DNA of 64,000 nt. Origin: Chalara sp. BL73. Taxonomy: Eukaryota > Ascomycota > Leotiomycetes > Helotiales. The stretch is taken from positions 186,001-250,000 of the forward strand of contig CAKJVC010000055.1 of the NCBI GenBank assembly GCA_918026815.1, given 5' to 3'. The position numbers and the translations under genes are program-made. The notes beneath the pieces are model-generated. The model saw only the letters and a list, made by a program, of their open reading frames with translations, was not told where the DNA came from and ran no database searches. Position 1 is the stretch's first letter. Every line of letters begins with the position of its first letter. Below, piece after piece: positions 1 to 10,161 of this stretch.

Positions 1-68
1 TAATGTTACACTGTATCTCCGCCATGTCACTTCCTATAACACATACCACATAGCCCTACTACAAAACC

Positions 69-1529
69 TCACAACTCGACCCGCTTCTCGACCCCCAGCT
101 TCATAAGAACCTCGAGCATGAACTTTCTATCCCCGTCATATACAGACCCAATCCAAGCCGTGTTCTTGACATTATTGAAGTAAAAGAAAGGTGAGCCAGG
201 TGGCGCATCTTTTGCCTTACCACCGTGCAGCTCGATGTAATCTAGGTTCAGCTCGTAGATGATTTTGTCCCAGCGCTCGGCTGACATCTCCATATCATAG
301 CCCTTGAAGTCTTCCAGTGATTTGTTGATGCGGTCGACTTCAGTGATGACTGTGTAGCGAGGTTAGTGTTTGTGGTGTGAGGAAAGGAAAGGCGATAGAG
401 GTTTTTTTTGGGGGGGGGGGGGGGGGGGGCCGCAAGGGGGCAGAACTTGCATTCCCACTTATCAGCATAGCTCTCGTAGTCATCAGGTGTTATAAGGTTG
501 TTGGAGAACATCCCCACAAAGACGTCAGAAGCCGGGCCATGCCATATACCGGAGTATTTCTTGAAAAGCTCTTGAGTTGATGTGTCCATCGTCAGCTTGA
601 GAGTTGGAGAGAATTTTGATGTCTTAAATCCATCAGTTTGTGGAAAAATTCCAAGCCCAGAGTTGCCACTATTAGAGGGTTACTTACATGGTTGGTAGCA
701 CCGTTTGCTTTGCAAGCACGACGTCCTTTGCTATTAACTATGTTTAGATTGTTGTTACTGAGGGTCGATGGATCAAAGTGAATGAACCTGTCGCCGTCGT
801 CCTCTGAAGTCAGCTCAGAAAGAACCCCTTTGGCGTCTACCTCAGCGATTATCTTTGGGCGCCGTATGTCATGTCTCTTCCTTTTGTGTTCATGCGGTGG
901 CATCATGTCGTTCTTTGCATTAGCCTTGTCATGCTCATCTTCATTGAAGTCCTCATAGGCAATACCTTTCATTGCAGTGGTAACCCAGTTCGCAAATACG
1001 CCCCGGTTATAGATATATTTTCCTCGCAAGAGCTTGGCTGTCTTGAATGGTTTGTTTGATATGCCCGGCAGCGATTTCAGATCAGCGTTATACTTGGCGA
1101 ATATCTGGTCCCATTCCCCCTGTTTGTAGTCTACATTTAACGGAATACCCAGGCTAGTCACCACGCTTTCCACGTTTGTGCAATCTATTCCTCTGTTAGT
1201 TTGTGTTCCTAGTGATTGATATAATGAGGAGACTTACGACGCCAGCCTCTTTCACACATGGCCTTCCCCTCCTCACTCAGAGATGCGAATATTGGATCAT
1301 CAGAGGTGGGCCAATTCCCAACACCCCATGGAGAGCATGCTTCCAGTTCGTCGACGACATTTTGTTTAACTTTGTTTGTCTTCTTCCACATAATGGCGGT
1401 TCTTGCAAGGGATTCGATTATAATTATTATGTTGAATGGAGAGAAAATCAGGCCTAGGTTGGTGATAAATATGAGAGGAGGCGGTCGAACAGGCTGGATC
1501 TCGCTAAAACTTCCTGATTTGGATAGCAT
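69..1529 (-). CDS. Unrecognised four-exon protein with N-terminal hydrophobic segment
   Basis: I do not recognise this protein. Proposed exons on the minus strand are 1529-1238, 1184-688, 595-451 and 349-69, giving 404 residues in frame. Introns 1 and 2 have GTAAGT donors. Intron 3 only keeps frame with a GCAAGT donor at 450 and the ACACAG acceptor ending at 350, so it is a likely GC-AG intron. Residues about 18-45 are strongly hydrophobic (an isoleucine-rich stretch), suggesting a signal anchor or secretion signal. The middle is charged, with a basic HKRKR patch, and the C-terminus is a compact non-repetitive segment. The start at 1529 is the first ATG of the open frame; a later Met at the end of the hydrophobic stretch is possible. 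Exon structure is fairly secure; function is unknown. Confidence 0.6.
402..429. repeat. T8-G20 homopolymer tract inside an intron
   Basis: Eight T followed by twenty G on the plus strand, read as C20A8 in the transcript of the gene spanning 69-1529. It lies wholly within the proposed third intron (350-450), about 20 bases after the donor. Length is likely to be unstable or miscalled. Confidence 0.9.
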
Positions 1530-3307
1530 GATAAGTGAATTATTATTCTTCCTGCTCCTAATCCCCTTATCGCACTATCGATTATGGTAGAACTGATCTC
1601 GTGCATTGATGGCTCTTGTCAGAGGGCTTGATCACAAAATAAAGCACTGATAATGATGCCTACATGATGCCTACATTACAGAAGCATTAAATATATCTCT
1701 AAGGTTAGTTTTAGATGTGTGCCAAAAGGTTTTGGATTTATCTATCAACGTGTAAGTGTCTTGAAATTCTAATTCACTATACCCTAGAGACTACTCTTTG
1801 TCTGCCTGGGTTGTTCACTGGTTGGTTCAAGAACAAATAAGTCATTAGATCTACAATGCAATACAGCAGCCTAGGGTTCGGCTAGTTCTTTAAACTTGTC
1901 GAGAATTCCTATCCAAATGGCATAACTATAATATCAAGGCCCTAGTGCGCCTGATTTCCTAGGCGCTCAGGCAGAAACATCCCCAGACTTGTAACAAAAC
2001 TCTCACAAAATTCAATACTTGCCCTTGTTGGCTGAAAGAGGGGGATGTAAATGCTTCGGCCCTGAGCAGTAGAAACATGTTTCTTTTATCTATAACCACG
2101 GGCCTGGTTATAGTCTGTGGTTTATTATGTAAGCTTCGTAATACTACAAAATACCTTCTATTTATACTGATCAGCAAGACTCCTTCCTCTCTTTTTAAGA
2201 TAGCAATTTACCTGGGCCATGGAGCTGAATGCAAGTTCCCAAGCCGTACAAGTATCAATAGAAAGATCTCGGTTAACTTCGGTCATATTTCTTCACAAGT
2301 AGTATACGATCTTGTGTAGCGAATTCTTGAGTCTCCTTTTCTCCTGATTGGAAGTAATCATAATAAACTGAGCCGATATATCAGATTAAAGAATAATGCC
2401 TCTAATAATATAATAATTTTAGGACAAGGGGAGAAAAGCAGACGTTATATTCAGGGGCTTAGGCGAGCTCGCCAAGTCTATCTTCGCTCAATATCATTAG
2501 TCATAAATTATAAAGCATGAGTTGCATCAACCCTCGAATTTTCACCATGTCCAACTACATAGCTATTCAATCAAGTGAAATGTTGAAAGTTTTGATGTCT
2601 CAATGTAATCACATATAACACATAGCAGTGCAAGTTATGTCCCACTCTTCGCCAACCAGTGCCGAACGCTCTACTTCATTTCGCAATCTAGACCCAGAAT
2701 TCCGTCATTTGGCACATCCACAAATGTTTGGGTCAGAGAGATTGATTTGAAAGTCCAACAATGATTTTATTCTCTCAAAATCTAAGAGTATTTGCTTCCT
2801 GCGAAGTGCATATAAGTTTAATCGCTGACTAAATTCCACTTGTGTATATTTGAAAGATTCATCCTTCTGGTAAGTGCCTGAACTCTACCAAAGCTCAATA
2901 GCTAATCTCCATCATAGAAGCTTAACAAACATCACTTCGAAGACGGGAAGAAGCCTTGCTCTCTAAGACTTGTTTTCTTGTCTTCGAGATTTGATTCCTC
3001 AATACATTTGTCTCCTTCAACAGCCAATCATAAAATTTTCCAAGGGCAGCGGCTTGTGTAACCCGCATTATTCACGACCATTTTTGCTATCGGATCAGCT
3101 TAATCAGATTCTTCGCCTCGATTAAAGTAATTGAACCGTATTTAAGCAATTATTGTCGGTCTTTTCTATCGTACTAATTCCGCTTCTTTAAAGTTTTGCG
3201 CCAGCTTGATCAACACTGTTGTCGACAGGCTACCGGAACTCCGGTAAACCCGCATTGGTATTTAAGATACTAGAACTTTTTATGTAATATACGCCATCAG
3301 GGACACC
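1530..3307. other. Intergenic, no gene seen
   Basis: AT-rich spacer between the divergent unrecognised gene and the monooxygenase gene. Short open frames here have no recognisable domain or splice partners. A small direct repeat (gatgcctacat twice) occurs near 1655-1675. The last few hundred bases should hold the promoter of the monooxygenase gene. Confidence 0.5.
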
Positions 3308-5246
3308 ATGTCAGACTCAGCTGGGACTGAGTTTCCATTGCTTGTGGGAGAGCCGCAACAATTAAGTGAAAAGGAGCCTGTGGTTACCGAGATTCCTGCT
3401 TCAATATCCTCATCCCCGCCTGATACTTTAAACAAAGACAAAGCTGCCACTAAATTGGCCGAGGAATTTGCTACGTACAGTCCTAAGTTCGAGCTTGAAG
3501 AGCGAGCCGTGGACGATTTCAGGGCCTTAAAGGTAAGCCCGCGCTAGGAATACATGTACTCTCCTTACACATCCACAGGTAGCCATCATTGGAGCGGGTC
3601 TATCAGGAATCACAGCCGGCGTACTTCTCCCAGCCAAAGTCCCTAATATCCAGCTTCAAATCTTTGACAAAAATGCCGATGTAGGAGGGACCTGGTTCGA
3701 GAACACTTATCCTGGCGTAAGATGTGACATCCCAGCCAACGTCTACCAATCCACTTTCGAGTCTAACACGCAATGGTCGGAAGAATATGCTCAAGGCCAC
3801 GAGATCCTCGCGTACTGGAAGAACGTGGCCAAGAAATACGACGTCTATAAATACTTCCGCCTCCGGCACAAGATCAATGCTGCGGACTGGGATGACAAAA
3901 AATCACGGTGGACCCTTAACATCGATAACCTCACTACAGGAGAAAAATTCTCAGAGGACTTTGATGTAGTGATAACAGCTATCGGCCGCTTCAACGCCTG
4001 GAGACTCCCTTCCTACCCGGGAATCAACGACTTCAAAGGTCCGCTCTTCCATTCCTCAGCCTGGGACTCAACCTTCGATCCCAAAGACAAAACTATTGCC
4101 GTCATCGGCAATGGTGCCTCTGGAATTCAAGTTGTGCCGAATATTCAACCCATCGCCAAGCACATCGATCATTACGCACGTAGCCCAACCTGGATCGCTG
4201 GTTCCTTCGGCGGCGAAGGTCCAGGCCGCCGATTAGAGCCAAACTACTATCCTCCCGAGCTTCTGAAGTCTTTCAAAGATGATCCAGAGGTGTACTACAA
4301 ATTCCGCAAAGAACTTGAGGGCAAATTCTATGGACGCTTCGGGACGGTATTTAAGGATTCCGAGGCCAGCAATTCGATCAGAGAGGATTTCAAGAAGCTG
4401 ATGTCTGATCGCCTACCCAGCAACCCGGAGCTATTAGAGCAAATAGTCCCAGATTTCTCGCCGAGCTGTCGAAGATTGACGCCAGGACCGGGATACCTAG
4501 AAGCGCTAGCGCAACCCAACGTATCGTTCGTCAAAACGCCCATCTCGCACTTCACGAGCGACGGGATCGTAACGACAGACAACGTCACGAGGAAGGTAGA
4601 CGCGGTGATCTGCTGCACGGGCGCAAACATCAGCATGCTCCCTCCCTTCCCCATAACCGCCTCGGCGCGCACCCTCCAAGCGGCGTGGAGCCCTTTCCCC
4701 AAATCCTACCTCGGCCTCGCGACCCCCTCGTTCCCCAACCTTCTGCACATCCAGGGGCCCAACGCCGCGGGGCCCAACTCCGGAACCGTGCCGCAGCAGG
4801 TCGAAACTCAGGTCACGTACCTGGCGAAGCTGCTCCGCAAGGTTGCCAACCAGGATATCCGCACCTTCGTGCCCTTGCAGGCTGCTACGGATGATTTCCT
4901 CGATTATTGCGATTCCTTCTTCCCGAAGACGGTGTTTAGCGAGAGGTGCAGCAGCTGGGCGAATGGTGGTGTCCCCGGTGGCAGGATCCATGGCCACTGG
5001 CCTGGAAGCGCGAGTCATATCAGCTGGGTGCGGCGCGCACCACGGTGGGAGGACTGGGAGTGGGGCGTGCGGAGCCAGACGGGCAATCGATTTGCGTGGT
5101 TTGGCGGCGGGTGGACAGAGAGGGAACGGAAGGGTGAGGGGGACTTGACTGCTTATTTGAGGAAGGGGGAGATTGATCTTAGGGAGTATCATGAGAGTTG
5201 GTTTGAGGGATTGGATTTTGAGGCGCCTGGGAATGGTCTAGATTAG
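3308..5246 (+). CDS. Baeyer-Villiger flavin monooxygenase
   Basis: Two exons, 3308-3532 and 3579-5246, joined over a 46-nt intron (GTAAGC...CACAG), give 630 residues. The second exon opens with the FAD Rossmann motif GAGLSG (about residue 80), followed by the GGTW/YPGVRCD region typical of the family. The diagnostic type I fingerprint FxGxxxHxxxW(P/D) is present as FKGPLFHSSAWD near residue 227, and the NADPH Rossmann motif GNGASG near residue 252. These enzymes insert oxygen next to a ketone using FAD and NADPH, making esters or lactones; some oxidise sulfur or nitrogen. The N-terminal 70 residues are an acidic extension without a signal peptide, so a cytosolic enzyme is expected. It is convergent with the FMN monooxygenase gene, 208 bases apart. 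The substrate cannot be read from the sequence. Confidence 0.93.
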
Positions 5247-5454
5247 AGAGATAGTAGTACAGGGAGTACTCGCAGATAGATGGAAATCCTAGTTATCGGC
5301 GCTTGGGATACACATATATGGTAACCAATGCTTTTTGGAGTGTCGCCGTCTGTAGAATTTGGCTTTTGAGTTTGGTAGACGGCTCGGAGAGGAAGGTGAG
5401 ACAGAAACGACGATAAATTGATTATACAAGTAGGAACAAAGCTGTTTCGGGAGA

Positions 5455-6969
5455 TTATCTTTTTTTCTCCTTACCTCCAACCTCATTATCACCATCGTGT
5501 TTCCGCTTGACTCCATTCGTGCCATTAGCACCATTTGCGTTATCTTTTGCATAAGCCGGAACCTCCTCGCCCGCTTTCCAAAAGTACTTTGCGCCAGGAT
5601 GCGAATCAGCCAATCGATTCTTTCCCTTCACTCCAAGATAGTTCTCTCTTAGCGTTCCACCTGGCACTGCATAGTCATCCCATATCAACCCTCTCCTCCG
5701 TAGTTCAGGCACCAAATGCTCGATCAAATCATCGAACGTCTCTGGGATAGTGGCATAGCTCAAATTAAAACCATCCACATCAGAAACCTCTGCCCACCTC
5801 TCTAACTCATCCGCACACGTCTTTGCATTACCTATAATCTTTGCACCATTGCCACCCATAATCAGGTGTTCCGCGATGGTTTTCTTGTTCCACGTCAAGC
5901 CAGAAGGAGAATTATCGGCCCAATGGTTAACCATACTGCGTACTGCAGGTGGCGCTGTGTCAAGGAAGCGGAAATCTTGGTCATCGTCGTATTTACCGAG
6001 GTCGTAGCCGGACCAGCCTCCAAAAAGCGCCAATGCACCTTCGCGGTCGCCATAGCTGGCTAACTCGGCATACTTAGCTTTCGCAGCCTCATCTGTTTCT
6101 CCGACCACAACGAGGAGACCGGCGACTATTTTGATGCTTGCAGGATCACGGCCTAATTCGGCAGCTTGGGTACGGATGGAGTCGACGGAGGGACGGACGA
6201 GTTCAGGGGTATGACCGTTAAGAAAGATAGCTTCCGCATGCGTGGCTGCGAATTTCCTACCTGCGCTCGACGTACCAGCTTGGAAAAGAAATGGTGTTCG
6301 TTGGCGAGAGGGCTCGCATATATGTGGTCCAGGAACATCAAAATGCTTTCCCTTGTGATTGATCTGCCTCACCCCCTTAAAGTCCGCATATGCTCCCTCC
6401 GGCGCATTCGTGACGGCGTCATCCCGCCATGACCCCTCCCATAGCTTATATGTAACGTCCAGATATTCGTGTGCGATCTCGTATCTCTTGTCATGTTCGA
6501 TCTGGGTATCGAGGCCAAAATTCCGCGCTGCAGAGTCGAGGTAGGATGTAACGATGTTCCAAGCCACCCTTCCCTCACTCAATTGGTCCACTGTCGAGAA
6601 CTTTCTCGCGAGAGCATAGGGAGATTCATAAGTCGTGCTTGCTGTGACACCAAAGCCAATGCTCTCCGTGGCAGCGGCCATAGCAGGAACACTATAGAGT
6701 GGATCGTTGATTGGAAATTGGCTGCCTGCCGGAATGGTTGGTTCGAGGTTTGCAGGGCCTTTATAGACATCATATCCTCCCAGCACGTCTGCGAAGAAGA
6801 TGGCGTGGAATTTGGCTGCCTCGAGCTTCTGTGCGATAGAGATCCAATTCTTAATCTTGTTATAGTCGCGGCCTTTATCCTTTGGGTACTTGAAGAGTCC
6901 TGGGTTCAAGTGACCAGGCGCTTGCATGGCGAAGGCATTGAGAATAAACTGCTTCTTCGGAGGAGCCAT
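5455..6969 (-). CDS. FMN-dependent monooxygenase, NtaA/SnaA/DszA type (luciferase-like fold)
   Basis: Single-exon 504-residue protein starting at the ATG at 6969. The N-terminus (LNAFAMQAPGHLNPGLFKYP) and the block from FADVLGGYDVYKG through the SEGRVAWNIVTSYLD motif are hallmarks of the NtaA/SnaA/DszA branch of bacterial-luciferase-like flavin monooxygenases. Known members oxidise nitrilotriacetate, streptogramin precursors or dibenzothiophene sulfone with reduced FMN from a partner reductase. No flavin reductase gene is visible nearby. The last 30 residues are Asn/Gly-rich then Lys/Arg-rich (VKRKHDG, GGKEKKR), an unusual fungal tail that might act in localisation. It runs in the same direction as the permease gene 643 bases upstream and converges on the Baeyer-Villiger gene. 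Family assignment is secure; substrate is not. Confidence 0.92.
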   Translation of the reverse strand: MAPPKKQFILNAFAMQAPGHLNPGLFKYPKDKGRDYNKIKNWISIAQKLEAAKFHAIFFADVLGGYDVYKGPANLEPTIPAGSQFPINDPLYSVPAMAAATESIGFGVTASTTYESPYALARKFSTVDQLSEGRVAWNIVTSYLDSAARNFGLDTQIEHDKRYEIAHEYLDVTYKLWEGSWRDDAVTNAPEGAYADFKGVRQINHKGKHFDVPGPHICEPSRQRTPFLFQAGTSSAGRKFAATHAEAIFLNGHTPELVRPSVDSIRTQAAELGRDPASIKIVAGLLVVVGETDEAAKAKYAELASYGDREGALALFGGWSGYDLGKYDDDQDFRFLDTAPPAVRSMVNHWADNSPSGLTWNKKTIAEHLIMGGNGAKIIGNAKTCADELERWAEVSDVDGFNLSYATIPETFDDLIEHLVPELRRRGLIWDDYAVPGGTLRENYLGVKGKNRLADSHPGAKYFWKAGEEVPAYAKDNANGANGTNGVKRKHDGDNEVGGKEKKR

Positions 6970-7612
6970 GGTGATTGTGATCTCCGTGTTGCAATGTGTG
7001 ATAATTGCAGGCTGGTGATATAAGAGAATGATTGAAATTGGTACTTAATTGAACAAAAAACAACGAGGCTGAGAAGCTCCGGAGTGAAAATGGCACTTAC
7101 CTGATTCATGCATGTTGATACAGCACCGGCCCGAGCTGAACTGAACTGAAATGAACTGGACTGGACTGGACTGAACTGATGTAACCAGCGAAGTGTATTT
7201 TGATGGATGTTGTGATTGAGTGCTGATGGCGTCTTGATCCCTGCCAGATTCGCAAAGCACTAATCCTAAGCTTTTTGGAGCAATCCCACTCTTGGCGTTT
7301 TCTCCACTCCCCCACCTTTTCGGGTTTCCTCAGAAGATGAAGAGGCATTATTACAAACTTGATATGGGCTTTCTGAAGAGCCATGGCCAAAAAGCACACT
7401 GGTGTTCAACGAACTTGGTCATACTTACCATGCAATTTTAATGAAGCCACAGCTTGACTTTTGAGGTGATGAGTGAGAACTTAAACTCCTTCCTTGGAAG
7501 GATTTGATATTATTATGAAGAATCTACGATCTGCGCTAGAACATAGAAGGAGATAGGGCTACAGAGTCCCCGCTCTATTCCCTGAAGCCTTGTCTCGAAT
7601 TGGCTGCGTCAC
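6970..7612. promoter_or_regulatory. Spacer between permease stop and FMN monooxygenase start
   Basis: This 643-base stretch must contain the permease 3' end and the promoter and leader of the FMN monooxygenase gene. It includes a pentamer-type repeat at 7135-7181. No open frame here has recognisable features. Confidence 0.5.
7135..7181. repeat. Imperfect CTGAA/CTGGA pentamer tandem repeat
   Basis: About nine units of CTGAA and CTGGA in tandem, with one slightly altered unit, lie about 170 bases upstream of the FMN monooxygenase ATG. On that gene's strand the units read TTCAG/TCCAG, a pyrimidine-rich array. Confidence 0.85.
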
Positions 7613-9381
7613 TCATTTCTCTTCAACTAAGCCTTCACGGACGTGCGTGTCTTTGCCATCGATCTGGTGCTCAAGTGGTAATCCAGCCTCGCTATCACCT
7701 TCCAACGAAGCCTGTGCCGACCTGGCTGTCTTGTTGCTGATCGGGCGTTAGTTTTGTTAACCGTCAAGCAGATTTAAGAACATACCCATCACTCCCAAAC
7801 AATATCCTTACAATCTGCGTCATAACGACCAGTCCTACGACCATGACCGCTGAATATTTGTATCCCACTGGAAATCTCGGCGCATTAACTGTAGGATAAG
7901 TAAATATTGGAATCCACGCCGTGGTTGAGGTTGCAATCGCAGTCATCAATATGAGTGTCAATGCACGCTCTTCATTGTTATCTCGCAGGACCACATTCGC
8001 CCAACCATACAGGACTGATGAAACAGCAACCGCGGAGTATGTGATTGAGAAAGCAAACCATTTCGCACTTTCCGGTACATTCCAAACTGCCAGGATCACG
8101 AGAGCAGTGAAATTGAAGGCAGAGGCTAAAGTGATTGCTCCTGCCCTGCCAAGCCAGAGATCAGAGCTGAAGTTGATGAAGAGCACGAAAAAGATCCCGA
8201 GTGCGGGCGCAATCGTCCCAAGATCATTGATGGTCGCGACGTCGAACCTATGGAGACTTTTGATCCAGAGAAGGAATGCAGCACTATTTGCACTGGTATT
8301 GAAGAAGAAAATATCCCAGATTACCAGAACATAGAACCTTTTGTTGGTAAAAATCTTCTTCAAAAGTGCCCACGAAAATGGGGTCTTATCCAACTTCGAT
8401 CCTGTTTTCTCTAGACGAGAGCGCGCAAGCGCAAGCTCAGACTTTTTCATGACAAGACGATTTGGGCGTGCGGGAGTTCCTGGCCATATAGCATATCCAA
8501 TAAATGCTAGTGGTAAAGTAATGATGGCGTTGACAATGAAGTTCCAGCGCCAACCGGGAAGACCATGCACACCGTCAAGATGCCTCATTGCTGCTGCTTG
8601 AAGCAGGCCAGCTGTCATAGTTCCAAGGGTAAGTCCAACGTAGAAGATACCACCACGCCGGCCTATCTCATCGCTTCGATACCTAAAATTTCGGGGTTAG
8701 TCTCCTGCTTACTGTAATATTTCGGAGTTGAAATGGTGTGTCCAAGGTTATCTATTCTGCAGATATGCATGTAATCATCTGCAGATATGCTTATTTGTCA
8801 CATGCATATCCCAGAACTCAAGTAACCTTAGGATATTCCGAAACAGGAATTATGTTTCGAGAGCCAACCTACCAACTGCCGAGTACAAAATGCACACCTG
8901 GGAAGTAGCTTGCCTCGAAGATGGACACTAGGAAGCGATATGCCATGATCTCGCTATAGCTTTGGGCACGGTATTGTAAGAGGGTAAAGATACCCCAGCC
9001 AAGATCGAGAGTTGGAACAAGGATATACATAGGTACGCGCGGAAACAGATAGATGAAGGGCAGCAGACCAACGACGTTGCCCACAACAAAAATTGTCTGG
9101 AATTGAACGAGTTCGTTGCCATGGAAGCCGAGCTCTTCAGACATCCCTGAAACGTAGGCATTATCTAATGAGGCTTAGTAGGTACGATCATAATGTGCAT
9201 TGAATAGGACTTTCTACTTACTGATGTTCGTCTGGTCGACATATTTCACCCAGTATATTATGAAGGCGTATGGCACAATAAGTAGGTCGAGCTTCAAGAT
9301 AAGTCTTCGCTCTTCTGGGGTGTCATCCGGGTGGTACCAGTGATACCACCGACGAACAGGAGTTGGTGATGCTTCCGACAT
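7613..9381 (-). CDS. MFS anion/organic acid permease, Dal5/allantoate-permease-like
   Basis: Four exons on the minus strand, 9381-9222, 9164-8873, 8682-7786 and 7736-7613, give 490 residues in frame. Introns show GTAAGT, GTAGGT and GTATGT donors with CTAAC-like branch sites. The last exon adds a hydrophilic tail (LEHQIDGKDTHVREG). The N-terminal motif WYHPDDTPEERRLILKLDLL and the DQTNIxNAYVSGM segment after helix 1 are typical of the fungal anion:cation symporter family that includes Dal5 (allantoate), Liz1 (pantothenate), Tna1 (nicotinate) and Soa1 (sulfonates and other sulfur anions). About twelve membrane segments can be traced. The YRSDEIGRRGGIFY block matches the conserved loop before helix 5. 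Its position beside two flavin monooxygenases suggests uptake of their substrate. The exact solute is unknown. Confidence 0.9.
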
Positions 9382-10161
9382 AATTTGTTGTAAACTGTTG
9401 GTATACGATCCTTCGACGGCTGGACCACCAAATGCGTACCGGGGGCCTGGGCCATCTTTTATATAAGTAGACCGATCATTTCAAGAGTGGAGTGTAAAAG
9501 CTGAATATTTGCTGAATATTTGCCATCGCAGTGGATTCAGCATTCATCGCCAGCCATAGCACTGATCACGAAACCATTCAGCGGGTCTCTCGTTCAATTC
9601 TTGAGCCACATTTCTTGTTTCTTGAACTCGGGATTCGTTAGCACGGCTCTGCGCAGCTGTCTTTCCGTTGCCTAGTCGTGATAAGCTCTTTGGCGTGACT
9701 CTTAATGCAGCATGTATAGTTTCTGATGATGCCATTCTTTTGCCAGATTCGTCAACCCGCGATCAACAGGGGTATAGACCGCCGTGATACCCTCGTCAAG
9801 ATAAGATTGTTGGGATATAGAATCTTTTGGTAATCATCCGAGATTTGTTCAATAGCATGTCCTTTCTATCTATCTACCTATCTATATACACATATATGTG
9901 TGTGTGTTAAGACTTCCCGATTCATGAGATGACCGGTTTTACTACTATTGCGGGCCTCTCACTCCACGGTTGATCACGTGGTCATGGGGGTTGAAGCGAG
10001 GTGGGCATGATTGTCCTATCTCATAAGGCGCAAGAGGACGTGTGATTCGATATATAGATGCAAGAGAATCGCCTTTCTACCTTGATCACAGTTTGACACG
10101 CATTCGAGGCCAGTACAGTGCGCAGCCTCAATCATTCTCGCAGAATAGAACCAGAACGCAT
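9382..10161. promoter_or_regulatory. Permease promoter region with small repeats
   Basis: The spacer upstream of the permease holds a duplicated 12-mer (gctgaatatttg twice, about 9500-9523) and a TCTA/TA/TG microsatellite at about 9866-9908. A 63-codon open frame at 9544-9735 is not convincing. The distal end is the 3' side of the neighbouring protease gene. Confidence 0.5.

Noticed and set aside
248..589. 113-codon minus-strand frame with a poly-proline run
   Set aside because: The proline run is the translated C20 tract inside an intron; only 451-595 of it is taken as an exon.
4506..5192. 228-codon frame antisense to the Baeyer-Villiger gene
   Set aside because: It is a GC-rich shadow of a well-supported coding exon and has no domain features.
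9544..9735. 63-codon minus-strand frame upstream of the permease
   Set aside because: It has an ATG but no recognised family, no conserved features and no exon partner.
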